Notes under the pieces: generated by a model
Database searches by the model: none
Told to the model about the DNA's origin: nothing
Seen by the model: the letters and a program-made list of their open reading frames with translations, nothing else
Assembly: GCA_002305205.1 (NCBI GenBank)
Contig: DBQJ01000024.1
Location: 812-6,265 of the forward strand
DNA from: a candidate division WWE3 bacterium UBA1397
GTDB lineage: Bacteria; Patescibacteriota; WWE3; UBA101185; UBA10185
Direction of reading: 5' to 3'
DNA: 5,454 bases
Made by a program: the position numbers and the translations under genes
In this document: positions 1 to 5,036 of the stretch, in pieces
Position numbering within the stretch: the first letter of the stretch is position 1
Layout of the letters: each line of letters starts with the position of its first letter

Positions 1-675
1 CTCTGGAAGTAGGGTAACATCATAAGCAAAAATTTGAGCTCTTTTGTAAAAATATATTTGCTCATCATCTAAATAAGACAAATCTTCAAAAGACGGGAAA
101 TTTTTAACAATTTCTATAGCAATGTTGCCAACATCAAGATTTGTTTTGGAGAGCAGATTGTAAATATCTCCATCATATTTTTCTAAGAGTGTTTTTCCTA
201 CGCTATTTAAAATTTTTAATCTTTCTTTCAAAAGAGGAATAGAGGTAGAGTTTGCGCTTCTGAATATATATTCTGCATCTTCAATATTCATACTTTTAAG
301 ATATTCAGCATTAAGGATCGGAATTCCTTCCTTTCTTGCTCTTTCTATTGCCGATACTAATCCATACCAGCCATTAGAAATAAAATTATCTTTGGGGTAT
401 TCTACTGTCCATTTTTCTTCTCCCTCTTTAGCCCAGAAACAAAAGTTTATAGCGTCAAGAATAAAAATTAGTTGAGGAGTGGGAGCAATAGAACCAAATT
501 GTTCCTCGTTGAGAATTTGTTGTTGTTCAATTTTATCCTTAACCTTTTCTGCAACTTTCTCAATATTTTCATAGTCTATTTCTATGTATTTTAGATTTTT
601 GAAAATCCTAGAAGTAGTCTCTCTTACTTTAAGAGGATCTGGAGATTTTTTTAGAATTATATCTATCTTATCCAT
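1..675 (-). CDS. Queuosine-5'-phosphate N-glycosidase/hydrolase (Qng1, DUF2419 family), C-terminus cut by window edge
   Basis: The first 225 residues of a queuosine salvage protein are visible; family members are about 340 residues, so the last third lies beyond the window. Family proteins hydrolyse queuosine 5'-monophosphate to free the 7-deazaguanine base queuine, which tRNA-guanine transglycosylase can then insert into tRNA. Seen directly are the family signatures: LDAINFCFW (residues 73-81), NGWYGLVSAI (101-110), EGIPI (116-120), KERLKILNSVGKTLLEKY (150-167) and YKRAQIFAYD (210-219); all align well with human C9orf64 as I remember it. The conserved KRAQ...D segment near the end contributes to the active site in the family. 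The start is ATG at 675, 24 nt after the stop of the regulator gene on the same strand, with no recognisable SD, so it is probably read from the same transcript. Bacterial members are sparse, so horizontal acquisition is possible. Confidence 0.9.
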   Translation of the reverse strand, partial: MDKIDIILKKSPDPLKVRETTSRIFKNLKYIEIDYENIEKVAEKVKDKIEQQQILNEEQFGSIAPTPQLIFILDAINFCFWAKEGEEKWTVEYPKDNFISNGWYGLVSAIERARKEGIPILNAEYLKSMNIEDAEYIFRSANSTSIPLLKERLKILNSVGKTLLEKYDGDIYNLLSKTNLDVGNIAIEIVKNFPSFEDLSYLDDEQIYFYKRAQIFAYDVTLLPE

Positions 676-699
676 TTATATAGTTATTTTAGCATTTCG

Positions 700-1443
700 C
701 TATTTCAACTCTATTGAATTAAAGTTATTAATTTTTAATCCTTCATTATTAATTGATGTTTTGACCAGTTGTTTAATTCCAGGCAAGAATAGTTTATTTT
801 TGTCTAATCTATGTAATTCTTTTTCATTAAACCATTTAAGCTGAATGTTTTTCTTAGTAATGGGTTTATTATCGATGTTTTTTAGTTTGGTAGTTGCTTC
901 AAAAATCAAAAATACGGAGTTATCGGTTTTTTTAACATTAAAACAGCCTAAAAGCGGACCAACTATTACTTTAAGATTTGTTTTTGACTTGGCCGCATTG
1001 CTGACTGAGGTAATAAAATCAAAGTTTCCGTAAACCGAGATGAGAGGTAATGTCCATTTCCCTTTAGTTAATATATTTCTATCATTCTCTCTAAGAAGCA
1101 GAAAATTCTTATTACATCTAATTAATGCTCCTATAAGAATATTATTGATTTTTGTAGTTTTACCTCGTTGTTTTTCTACTGCAGATAATCTTTTCTCGAT
1201 ATTTTTTAACCTTGAGGGTAAATTACTTCCGCCATTTTCTTGCTCGATAATATTTTGAATGGGGACACTTGTTAGGTCGGCAATTTTAGCTAGGGTGTGA
1301 GTGGGAGGGATGGCTCGTCCGGTTTCGTATGCGGAGATAGTCTTGTCTGAAACACCAAGTTTCTCTGCAAGGTCTTTTTGAGATAGACCTGAATTGATTC
1401 TGGCGACCTTAATGTTTTTGAATATGGAAAATGGATTATTCAT
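700..1443 (-). CDS. Xre-family HTH regulator fused to a degenerate NUDIX-fold domain
   Basis: A 247-residue, two-domain protein, probably a DNA-binding regulator with a nucleotide-like ligand sensor. Residues about 10-64 form an Xre/Cro helix-turn-helix (SQKDLAEKLGVSDKTISAYE, then GRAIPP). Residues about 74-93 look like a short charged helical linker (SRLKNIEKRLSAVEKQ). Residues about 102-232 resemble a NUDIX fold: KGKWTLPLISV stands where WxLPGG is usual and WFNEKEL matches the typical late WFxxxEL strand. The catalytic box, normally REUxEExGU, is shortened to KSKTNL and has lost all metal-binding glutamates, so hydrolysis is unlikely. By analogy with NrtR, whose domain order is reversed, the NUDIX part may bind a ligand; this is inference. 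ATG at 1443 is the only sensible start, sits about where transcription should begin, and has no usable SD. Inverted repeats at its promoter suggest autoregulation. Confidence 0.85.
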   Translation of the reverse strand: MNNPFSIFKNIKVARINSGLSQKDLAEKLGVSDKTISAYETGRAIPPTHTLAKIADLTSVPIQNIIEQENGGSNLPSRLKNIEKRLSAVEKQRGKTTKINNILIGALIRCNKNFLLLRENDRNILTKGKWTLPLISVYGNFDFITSVSNAAKSKTNLKVIVGPLLGCFNVKKTDNSVFLIFEATTKLKNIDNKPITKKNIQLKWFNEKELHRLDKNKLFLPGIKQLVKTSINNEGLKINNFNSIELK

Positions 1444-1448
1444 CTCTC

Positions 1449-1471
1449 ATATTCTAATTTAGCTAGAATAT
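1449..1471. repeat. Inverted repeat over the -10 (candidate operator)
   Basis: Perfect 8-bp arms, ATATTCTA and TAGAATAT, surround a 7-nt spacer. The repeat covers the minus-strand -10 box and ends 6 nt from the regulator start codon. A protein bound here would block the regulator promoter. The binding protein is inferred, with the adjacent HTH protein the simplest candidate. Confidence 0.6.
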
Positions 1472-1479
1472 ACTGTCAA
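1451..1479 (-). promoter_or_regulatory. Near-consensus sigma70-type promoter of the regulator-qng1 operon, leaderless
   Basis: Read on the minus strand, a perfect -35 TTGACA (1479-1474) is followed after exactly 17 nt by TAGAAT (1456-1451), a 5/6 match to the -10 consensus. Only 7 nt separate the -10 from the ATG at 1443, so transcription should begin at or within a base or two of the start codon, giving a leaderless mRNA. Both hexamers lie within inverted repeats, which implies repression by a bound dimer. Confidence 0.75.
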
Positions 1480-1490
1480 ATAATTTGACA
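1474..1490. repeat. 17-bp palindrome over the -35 (candidate operator, divergent -35)
   Basis: Perfect 7-bp arms, TGTCAAA and TTTGACA, flank a TAA centre. Because of the symmetry, a consensus TTGACA -35 exists on both strands. The minus copy has a good -10 at 17 nt spacing. The plus copy (1485-1490) has only poor -10 candidates (GATACT at 15 nt, TACTAA at 17 nt), so it is uncertain whether it also drives the plus operon. Confidence 0.65.
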
Positions 1491-1510
1491 ACAGCCTATT
1501 AATATGATAC

Positions 1511-1531
1511 TAATCTAATTATATTAGATTA
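1511..1531. repeat. 21-bp palindrome (candidate operator)
   Basis: Perfect 9-bp arms, TAATCTAAT and ATTAGATTA, surround a TAT centre. It lies about 20 bp from the palindrome over the -35, on the side facing the plus-strand operon. The TCTAAT/ATTAGA half-site recurs in the inverted repeat at 4691-4715, hinting at one regulator for both sites; AT-rich chance matches cannot be excluded. Confidence 0.55.
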
Positions 1532-1544
1532 TTCTATTTATTAA

Positions 1545-1712
1545 ATGAAAGATTGGACTATGCACAACCATTTTGGTTTCAATTTATCGGGGTTAGATAG
1601 TGGAACGAAGAACAATATTTATGACTCGAAAGGGAGAAAAAATGAAGAATGGGTTAGAGGTTCATTGAACTATCTTTATTCTTATGTCTTAATTGCGTCT
1701 TGCCATCTCTAA
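1545..1712 (+). CDS. Possible 55-residue small ORF in the divergent region
   Basis: An ATG-initiated frame of 55 codons ends in TAA at 1710. The product begins MKDWTMHNHFGF, has a polar, glycine-containing middle, and ends in a more hydrophobic stretch around LNYLYSYVLIASCHL. No domain is recognised and there is no SD before the ATG. An internal inverted repeat, AACCA/TGGTT with a TTT loop, lies at 1566-1578. It may be a small protein, an upstream leader ORF for the operon, or simply an open stretch; I lean slightly to the last. Confidence 0.2.
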   Translation: MKDWTMHNHFGFNLSGLDSGTKNNIYDSKGRKNEEWVRGSLNYLYSYVLIASCHL

Positions 1713-1786
1713 AAAAATGAAAGTACACTGGGAATTATCAGTTCCAAGTTTTAAAAATAATCTTATGGTTAGATAATTTAATGATG

Positions 1787-1791
1787 AAGGA
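1787..1791 (+). promoter_or_regulatory. Shine-Dalgarno deciding the zinc-ribbon gene start
   Basis: AAGGA lies 7 nt before the ATG at 1799. This favours that start over the in-frame ATGs at 1781 and 1784, the second of which runs into the SD itself. Confidence 0.7.
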
Positions 1792-1798
1792 AAATCAT

Positions 1799-2164
1799 AT
1801 GGCTGAACAATCTGAAATAATTCAACACAAACTTAAGAAAGATGGGTATGCAAGAGAGCGTGGAGGAGGTTCCGAATTTTTGGATATATATTGTAGCTCT
1901 TGCCAGAGCCACATTGCCTTATATCAGAAAGATGGTTCCGGCTCTCTTCTTAGAATGTATCTTGACAGAATATTTGAACCTGAAAATCTAGCAAACTTAC
2001 AAGACTCATTCAGTAAAAGTTCTCTACCCAGTCTGAGATGTTCTTCTTGTGAGACTTTAATTGCTGTTCCTATGGTTTACAAATTAGAAAATAGGTTAGC
2101 TTTTCGTCTTATAAGAGGATCTTTTTTCAAGAGAAAAAGTGATGGGACTTATCCACCTTTTTAA
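1799..2164 (+). CDS. Small two-CxxC zinc-ribbon protein, first gene of the nucleotide operon
   Basis: A 121-residue protein of unknown function. Two CSSC knuckles (C32/C35 and C81/C84) about 45 residues apart could together bind one zinc ion. Between them sits a conserved-looking block, IALYQKDGSGSLLRMYLDRIF (39-59), and after the second knuckle LIAVPMVY...RLAFRLIRGS (87-108). I recall similar small proteins with this layout from uncultured bacteria but cannot assign a role. There is no signal peptide or membrane segment, so it is probably cytosolic. The start at 1799 is chosen for its AAGGA SD. The last codons overlap a possible early start of the next gene, which suggests translational coupling. 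An accessory or metal-related role for the downstream enzymes is only a guess from context. Confidence 0.8.
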   Translation: MAEQSEIIQHKLKKDGYARERGGGSEFLDIYCSSCQSHIALYQKDGSGSLLRMYLDRIFEPENLANLQDSFSKSSLPSLRCSSCETLIAVPMVYKLENRLAFRLIRGSFFKRKSDGTYPPF

Positions 2165-2972
2165 AATGTTAACTGAAGTTAAAAAACCAGATTTGAGCGA
2201 TATAGCAAGAAGAAATTCTAAGACTGAAAAAGAGGTTGCAGAAACAATTGAAATGATAAAAAGAGCCATGAAACCTTATTCTAAACGTGTTTTGACTATT
2301 GAAGGCGGCATAAGTAAGTACTGTGATGTTGAGCGAAGAGGTCTAGGTGTACTTAACACAAGATATGGTAAGTTTTGGGAATTTGAATTTACTATCGACG
2401 ACAATTGGGAAACTTACTCTGTTATTGTTAAGTCTGAAGATTTAGATCCTAAATCATTTACTCCTAAGTTTAGGGATAAGGATAATTTAATTCTTCGTAT
2501 AGATAGTGGATGCAAAACAGGCCAGGTTTTTGGCGATTTAACCTGTGACTGTCATGAACAGTTAGATTTAACTCTGAAAATTTTGGCCGACAAGGGTGAG
2601 GGAATAATTATAAATATTCCCAAACAAGACGGTAGGGGTATGGGGATTAGTTTTAAGTTGGCCACTTTATGGTTGCAAGATGTTTTGGGGGTTGATACAG
2701 TTGAGTCAGCTTTGATCTTTGCCCCAGGGGAGATTATAGATATTAGGACTTATTCGGGAGTTATCGGCATTCTTAGGTTTTTTGATATACCAGAATCTTG
2801 TGCGATCAACCTTGTGAGTAATAATCCAAAAAAGTCAAAAGTCTTTAAGGAAAATGGATATAGTGTAGGTGATTTTGTTCCGGTAGTTGTAAGACCAACA
2901 AAATACACAGAAAAACATTTGGTAGCAAAACAGAAACATTTAGGACACATCAAATTAGTAAATAGACAGTGA
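2142..2972 (+). CDS. Divergent GTP cyclohydrolase II (RibA)-like enzyme
   Basis: A 276-residue protein with a GTP cyclohydrolase II domain (about 67-272) and an N-terminal extension of about 65 residues. Canonical RibA uses zinc to open the guanine ring of GTP for riboflavin synthesis. The zinc cysteines are present with E. coli spacing (C124, C135, C137), as are QDGRGMGI (162-169), LQD (178-180), DTVE (185-188), D200 and R202 (matching E. coli D126 and R128), and SNNPKK (226-231). Several substrate-facing positions differ: the usual HSEC is DSGC (121-124), and the catalytic tyrosine (E. coli Y105) aligns with L176. No other riboflavin gene is nearby. The product may therefore be a formamidopyrimidine, or the substrate may not be GTP, as in Urc1 of uracil breakdown. 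ATG 2142 (or GTG 2139) has a weak GAG upstream; ATG 2166, 1 nt after the previous stop, is an alternative start. The TGA stop overlaps the next start. Confidence 0.82.
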   Translation: MGLIHLFKMLTEVKKPDLSDIARRNSKTEKEVAETIEMIKRAMKPYSKRVLTIEGGISKYCDVERRGLGVLNTRYGKFWEFEFTIDDNWETYSVIVKSEDLDPKSFTPKFRDKDNLILRIDSGCKTGQVFGDLTCDCHEQLDLTLKILADKGEGIIINIPKQDGRGMGISFKLATLWLQDVLGVDTVESALIFAPGEIIDIRTYSGVIGILRFFDIPESCAINLVSNNPKKSKVFKENGYSVGDFVPVVVRPTKYTEKHLVAKQKHLGHIKLVNRQ

Positions 2973-3814
2973 ATTGTATGAAGGAAAAAGCTATAGAAAT
3001 ACTAAAATGCAGAATGAAAGAAAGTTTGTTTTGTTGTGGTCTAGATCCTGATCTGAAAAAAATACCCGCTGAAATAACTACATCATCTGTGGAAGAAAAA
3101 GTAGTCAGATTTTTAAAGGGAGTTATTGACGCTACTGCTTCTCATGTTTGTGCATACAAGGCTCAAAAAGCTTATTTTGATTTGCTTCCTGATGGCAATA
3201 GCGTACTAAGTGAGGTTGTTGCATATGTTCATGACAATTACCCGAACATTCCCGTAGTTCTCGATTGCAAAATTGGCGATATTGAAAATACTATGAAGGC
3301 ATATCTCGAGTGTATATTTGGGACACTTAAAGTTGATGGTGTTGTAGTTAATCCTTACATGGGCGATGACGTTATGAGGCCGATGGCACAATATCCAAAT
3401 AAAGCGATCGTAGTACTGGTTAAAACCAGCAATTTTGGTGGGGGAATTGTGCAGGATATTAAATTGGAGGGAGGAATCTTATTATGGCAATACATTCTCC
3501 AGTTAACTGTGGGAAGGTGGAATGCTGCTGGAAATATGATCCCAGTTCTTTCTTCAACTGCAAGACTAAACATGGTAGAAGTAAGAAAAATGATACCTGA
3601 TGATATGCCGATTCTTTTAGCTGGAATAGGGGCTCAAGGAGGTTCACTTGAGGACTTATCAAAACTATTGAATTCAGAAAATAGTGGGGTTTTTGTCAAT
3701 TCATCTCGCGAAATTATTTATACACAGAGAGTTGGTGGTGAAACATGGCAAGAAGCAGTTGAGCGTTCTGCTATTAAATTTAAAGATGATTTAAACAAAG
3801 AAAGGAATAGGTGA
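2969..3814 (+). CDS. pyrF: Orotidine-5'-phosphate decarboxylase (type 2 PyrF)
   Basis: A 281-residue TIM-barrel enzyme that decarboxylates OMP to UMP, the last step of UMP synthesis. The type-2 signatures are clear: GLDPDL (24-29), YKAQKAYFD (63-71), the catalytic DxKxxD as DCKIGDI (D99, K101, D104), VNPYMGDD (127-134), VKTSN (151-155), the phosphate loop GIGAQGG (219-225) and VNSSREIIY (243-251). The usual DAKRGDI reads DCKIGDI, but the acid-lysine-acid network is kept, so activity is likely. GTG at 2969 overlaps the previous TGA in a GTGA junction, the same arrangement as at the next gene, which favours it. ATG at 2978 (starting MKEKAIEIL) is the alternative, and neither has a clear SD. No other pyrimidine gene is in view. 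It may serve UMP synthesis or act on a related carboxylated nucleotide; OMP is the default call. Confidence 0.88.
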   Translation: MNCMKEKAIEILKCRMKESLFCCGLDPDLKKIPAEITTSSVEEKVVRFLKGVIDATASHVCAYKAQKAYFDLLPDGNSVLSEVVAYVHDNYPNIPVVLDCKIGDIENTMKAYLECIFGTLKVDGVVVNPYMGDDVMRPMAQYPNKAIVVLVKTSNFGGGIVQDIKLEGGILLWQYILQLTVGRWNAAGNMIPVLSSTARLNMVEVRKMIPDDMPILLAGIGAQGGSLEDLSKLLNSENSGVFVNSSREIIYTQRVGGETWQEAVERSAIKFKDDLNKERNR

Positions 3815-4401
3815 ACAAGTTTTTATTATTACTTGGTCCATCAGGAGTTGGGAAAAGTTCAATTATTCAAGAACTAAAAAATACAGACGAGAGATTTATT
3901 TATATTTCCCCCTATACCACAAGATCGTTACGTGATGGGGAAACAGATAAAATATTTGTAAGTGATGATGTTATGAATGACATGAAAAGTAGAGGAGAAT
4001 TTCTAACGATAAACGAGATCTATGGAGTTCGCTATGCTACACCCATAAAGCCAATAATAAATGCGCTTGATACAGGAAAATTTCCAGTTTTGGATTGGCC
4101 AATTCAGAAGATCGATCTATTGACTAAGTCTTTTCCAGGAAGGCTTTATGTAGTTTATATTTCACCACCGTCATTGGGAGAGTTGAGAGTGAGAATGAAT
4201 AAGGATTACAGGGATATCGACGGAAGTAGATTGGACAGTGCGACTAAGGAATTAGAGCAATTTTGGAACGGAAAGTACGATGAATTTTGTGACCTCAAAA
4301 TTGTTTCTCGGACAGGATTGTTACCAAAAATAACAAAGCAAATCTATTCAAAATATCTCGAATCCATGAACAAAGACCCCATGGAGACTTTAGGAGAATA
4401 A
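3811..4401 (+). CDS. Guanylate-kinase-like P-loop nucleotide kinase, altered base pocket
   Basis: A 196-residue P-loop kinase of guanylate kinase type, last gene of the operon. It has the Walker A GPSGVGKSS (9-17), the phosphate-binding TTRSLRDGE (36-44; R38 and R41 kept), RGEFL (61-65), YAT (75-77) and a lid-like PPSLGELRVRM (119-129). Differences from true GMP kinases: after GE the segment carrying the conserved tyrosine is about three residues shorter (TDKIF for xxGxxYxF); the glutamate of the FLE motif that contacts guanine in characterised enzymes is T66; and the D-I-D segment reads D-W-P (95-97). A nucleoside monophosphate kinase role is likely, but the base is probably not guanine, or binding is relaxed; UMP from the adjacent decarboxylase is one possibility. 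GTG at 3811 overlaps the previous TGA and is preceded by AAAGGA, supporting this start. Confidence 0.82.
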   Translation: MNKFLLLLGPSGVGKSSIIQELKNTDERFIYISPYTTRSLRDGETDKIFVSDDVMNDMKSRGEFLTINEIYGVRYATPIKPIINALDTGKFPVLDWPIQKIDLLTKSFPGRLYVVYISPPSLGELRVRMNKDYRDIDGSRLDSATKELEQFWNGKYDEFCDLKIVSRTGLLPKITKQIYSKYLESMNKDPMETLGE

Positions 4402-4616
4402 GTTTTTCAGAAATATAGCGGGAAAAGGATGGGGTCATTCTGATTTGTTGTGTAATTAGGAAGCGGATTTTATTATTTTATGCCGAAGGACTAGAGGGTA
4501 GCTTCTATGTTTATACTGAAACTGCGGAAATAATAAGCTTCTGGATTTATTAAGAGGTAGGTCTCAAACTATTTCAAAAAAATTTAAAATTCTGAAAAAT
4601 TCTTGCAACAATACTT

Positions 4617-4665
4617 CTAAAATGTTCTTAGCTATATTCATTGTGCTCAGATTTTAACATTTTAG
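4617..4665. repeat. Inverted repeat, 10-bp perfect arms, 29-nt loop
   Basis: Arms CTAAAATGTT (4617-4626) and AACATTTTAG (4656-4665) are exact reverse complements. No T-run follows, so it is not a standard terminator. It could be a low-GC hairpin at the operon's 3' end or a protein site upstream of the small-protein unit. Confidence 0.5.
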
Positions 4666-4690
4666 TTCTATAGTGATATTATTCTAATAT

Positions 4691-4715
4691 GATTAGACAT
4701 GACTTATGTCTAATC
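4691..4715. repeat. Inverted repeat, 10-bp perfect arms, 5-nt spacer (candidate operator)
   Basis: Arms GATTAGACAT and ATGTCTAATC flank GACTT. There is no T-run after it, so a dimeric regulator site is more likely than a terminator. Its ATTAGA/TCTAAT core matches the palindrome at 1511-1531. It sits about 20 bp upstream of an AT-rich TTTAAA (4725-4730), where a -10 for the small-protein transcript could lie. Confidence 0.5.
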
Positions 4716-4731
4716 CCGCGCACTTTTAAAT

Positions 4732-4799
4732 AGTCACAGAACTCTCAAAAGCAAGAGCGATTGTGACTCAGTTGACTTCTTGGTCTGGGTTTCCAAGAG
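4732..4799 (+). ncRNA. Structured 5' leader of the small-protein unit (two hairpins)
   Basis: The first hairpin has arms AGTCACA (4732-4738) and TGTGACT (4762-4768), plus an inner CTCT/AGAG stem (4742-4745, 4754-4757). The second has arms TCTTGG (4778-4783) and CCAAGA (4793-4798), and ends 9 nt before the SD. Its loop region TCTGGGTTT (4784-4792) is complementary to 5044-5052 beyond the ORF. It matches no riboswitch class I know. The structure is read by eye and not energy-tested. Confidence 0.45.
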
Positions 4800-4807
4800 A
4801 CTTACAC

Positions 4808-4814
4808 GGAGGTG
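4808..4814 (+). promoter_or_regulatory. Strong Shine-Dalgarno GGAGGTG
   Basis: The GGAGG core ends 5 nt before ATG 4818. This is the best SD in the window, supports translation of the small ORF, and rules out the in-frame GTG at 4812, which lies inside the SD. Confidence 0.75.
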
Positions 4815-4817
4815 AAT

Positions 4818-5036
4818 ATGAGCGGCCCACATGGGAGAGGACCTCTCGACGTATGGAATAGTGGGTGGAAAGACCTCGGCCCAAATGTAAAAGGAGGATC
4901 AGTAGATATCCACACTGGGCATACGACGGTCTACGGTGAAGGTTGGCATAGATCATGGGATGTTGGCAGCGGCGGAAAAGTTTCGGATGATCATGCGACA
5001 TTTCATGACAGTGGAGACAAAGTCAACCTAGGTTAG
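4818..5036 (+). CDS. 72-residue Gly/His/Trp/Asp-rich small protein, unknown function
   Basis: No known family is recognised. The 72-residue product starts MSGPHGRGPLDVW and has 15 glycines, 6 histidines, 4 tryptophans and many aspartates, with no cysteine, signal peptide or membrane segment. An internal duplication is suggested: W13-x3-W17 recurs as W43-x3-W47, and GGSVDIH (26-32) resembles GGKVSDDH (52-59). A small beta-rich or metal-binding protein is possible, but this is inference. Its DNA is clearly richer in G and C than the neighbouring genes, suggesting transfer, RNA-structure constraint or high expression. It has its own strong SD, a structured leader and an intrinsic terminator, so it appears to be monocistronic. 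The complementary segments flanking it leave open a non-coding or dual RNA function. Confidence 0.65.
   Translation: MSGPHGRGPLDVWNSGWKDLGPNVKGGSVDIHTGHTTVYGEGWHRSWDVGSGGKVSDDHATFHDSGDKVNLG

Larger units (their letters stand above)
1444..1798. promoter_or_regulatory. Divergent intergenic control region
   Basis: This 355-nt gap separates the minus-strand regulator/salvage genes from the plus-strand enzyme operon. Its left third carries three perfect inverted repeats and the minus-strand promoter, listed separately. The middle holds a weak 55-codon open frame. Further right is an imperfect hairpin at 1727-1749 (ACT/AGT and GGAA/TTCC arms around a mismatch) followed by TTTT. A -10-like GATAAT at 1772-1777 could start a short leader for the plus operon, but its -35 is poor. 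I see no confident plus-strand promoter and no known riboswitch. Confidence 0.6.
4402..4731. other. AT-rich non-coding spacer with inverted repeats
   Basis: I see no convincing gene in these 330 nt on either strand; frames are short and lack SDs. It holds the two strong inverted repeats listed separately, a weaker GAAGC/GCTTC pair (4462-4504 area), and an 8-bp repeat GACCCCAT/ATGGGGTC (4375-4382 and 4429-4436) that spans the operon's last stop but lacks a T-run. The operon terminator is therefore not evident. Confidence 0.55.

Noticed and set aside
584..1258. Three plus-strand open frames across the left part
   Set aside because: They lie opposite the Qng1 and HTH-NUDIX genes, have no SD, and encode low-complexity hydrophobic sequences typical of antisense shadows.
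1655..1725. preQ1-I-like riboswitch, suggested by AGAGGTTC followed by an A-rich tail near a queuosine gene
   Set aside because: The A-rich segment is about 50 nt too far away, the class consensus loop is absent, and it is on the strand opposite the queuosine gene.
2139..3814. UGA recoding as in Gracilibacteria/SR1
   Set aside because: TGA ends the RibA-like and PyrF genes exactly at the GTGA overlap with the next start, and reading through would not extend either family.
4375..4436. GACCCCAT/ATGGGGTC inverted repeat as terminator of the nucleotide operon
   Set aside because: The 46-nt loop is long, the left arm lies inside the coding region, and no T-run follows.
4861..4890. RNase P-like GGAAAGACC segment
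   Set aside because: It only loosely resembles the conserved P4-adjacent motif, and the partner 3' motif and expected length are missing.
4768..5001. Minus-strand open frame of 77 codons over the small-protein gene
   Set aside because: It lacks an SD and has no family resemblance, while the plus-strand frame has a very strong SD and a matched terminator.
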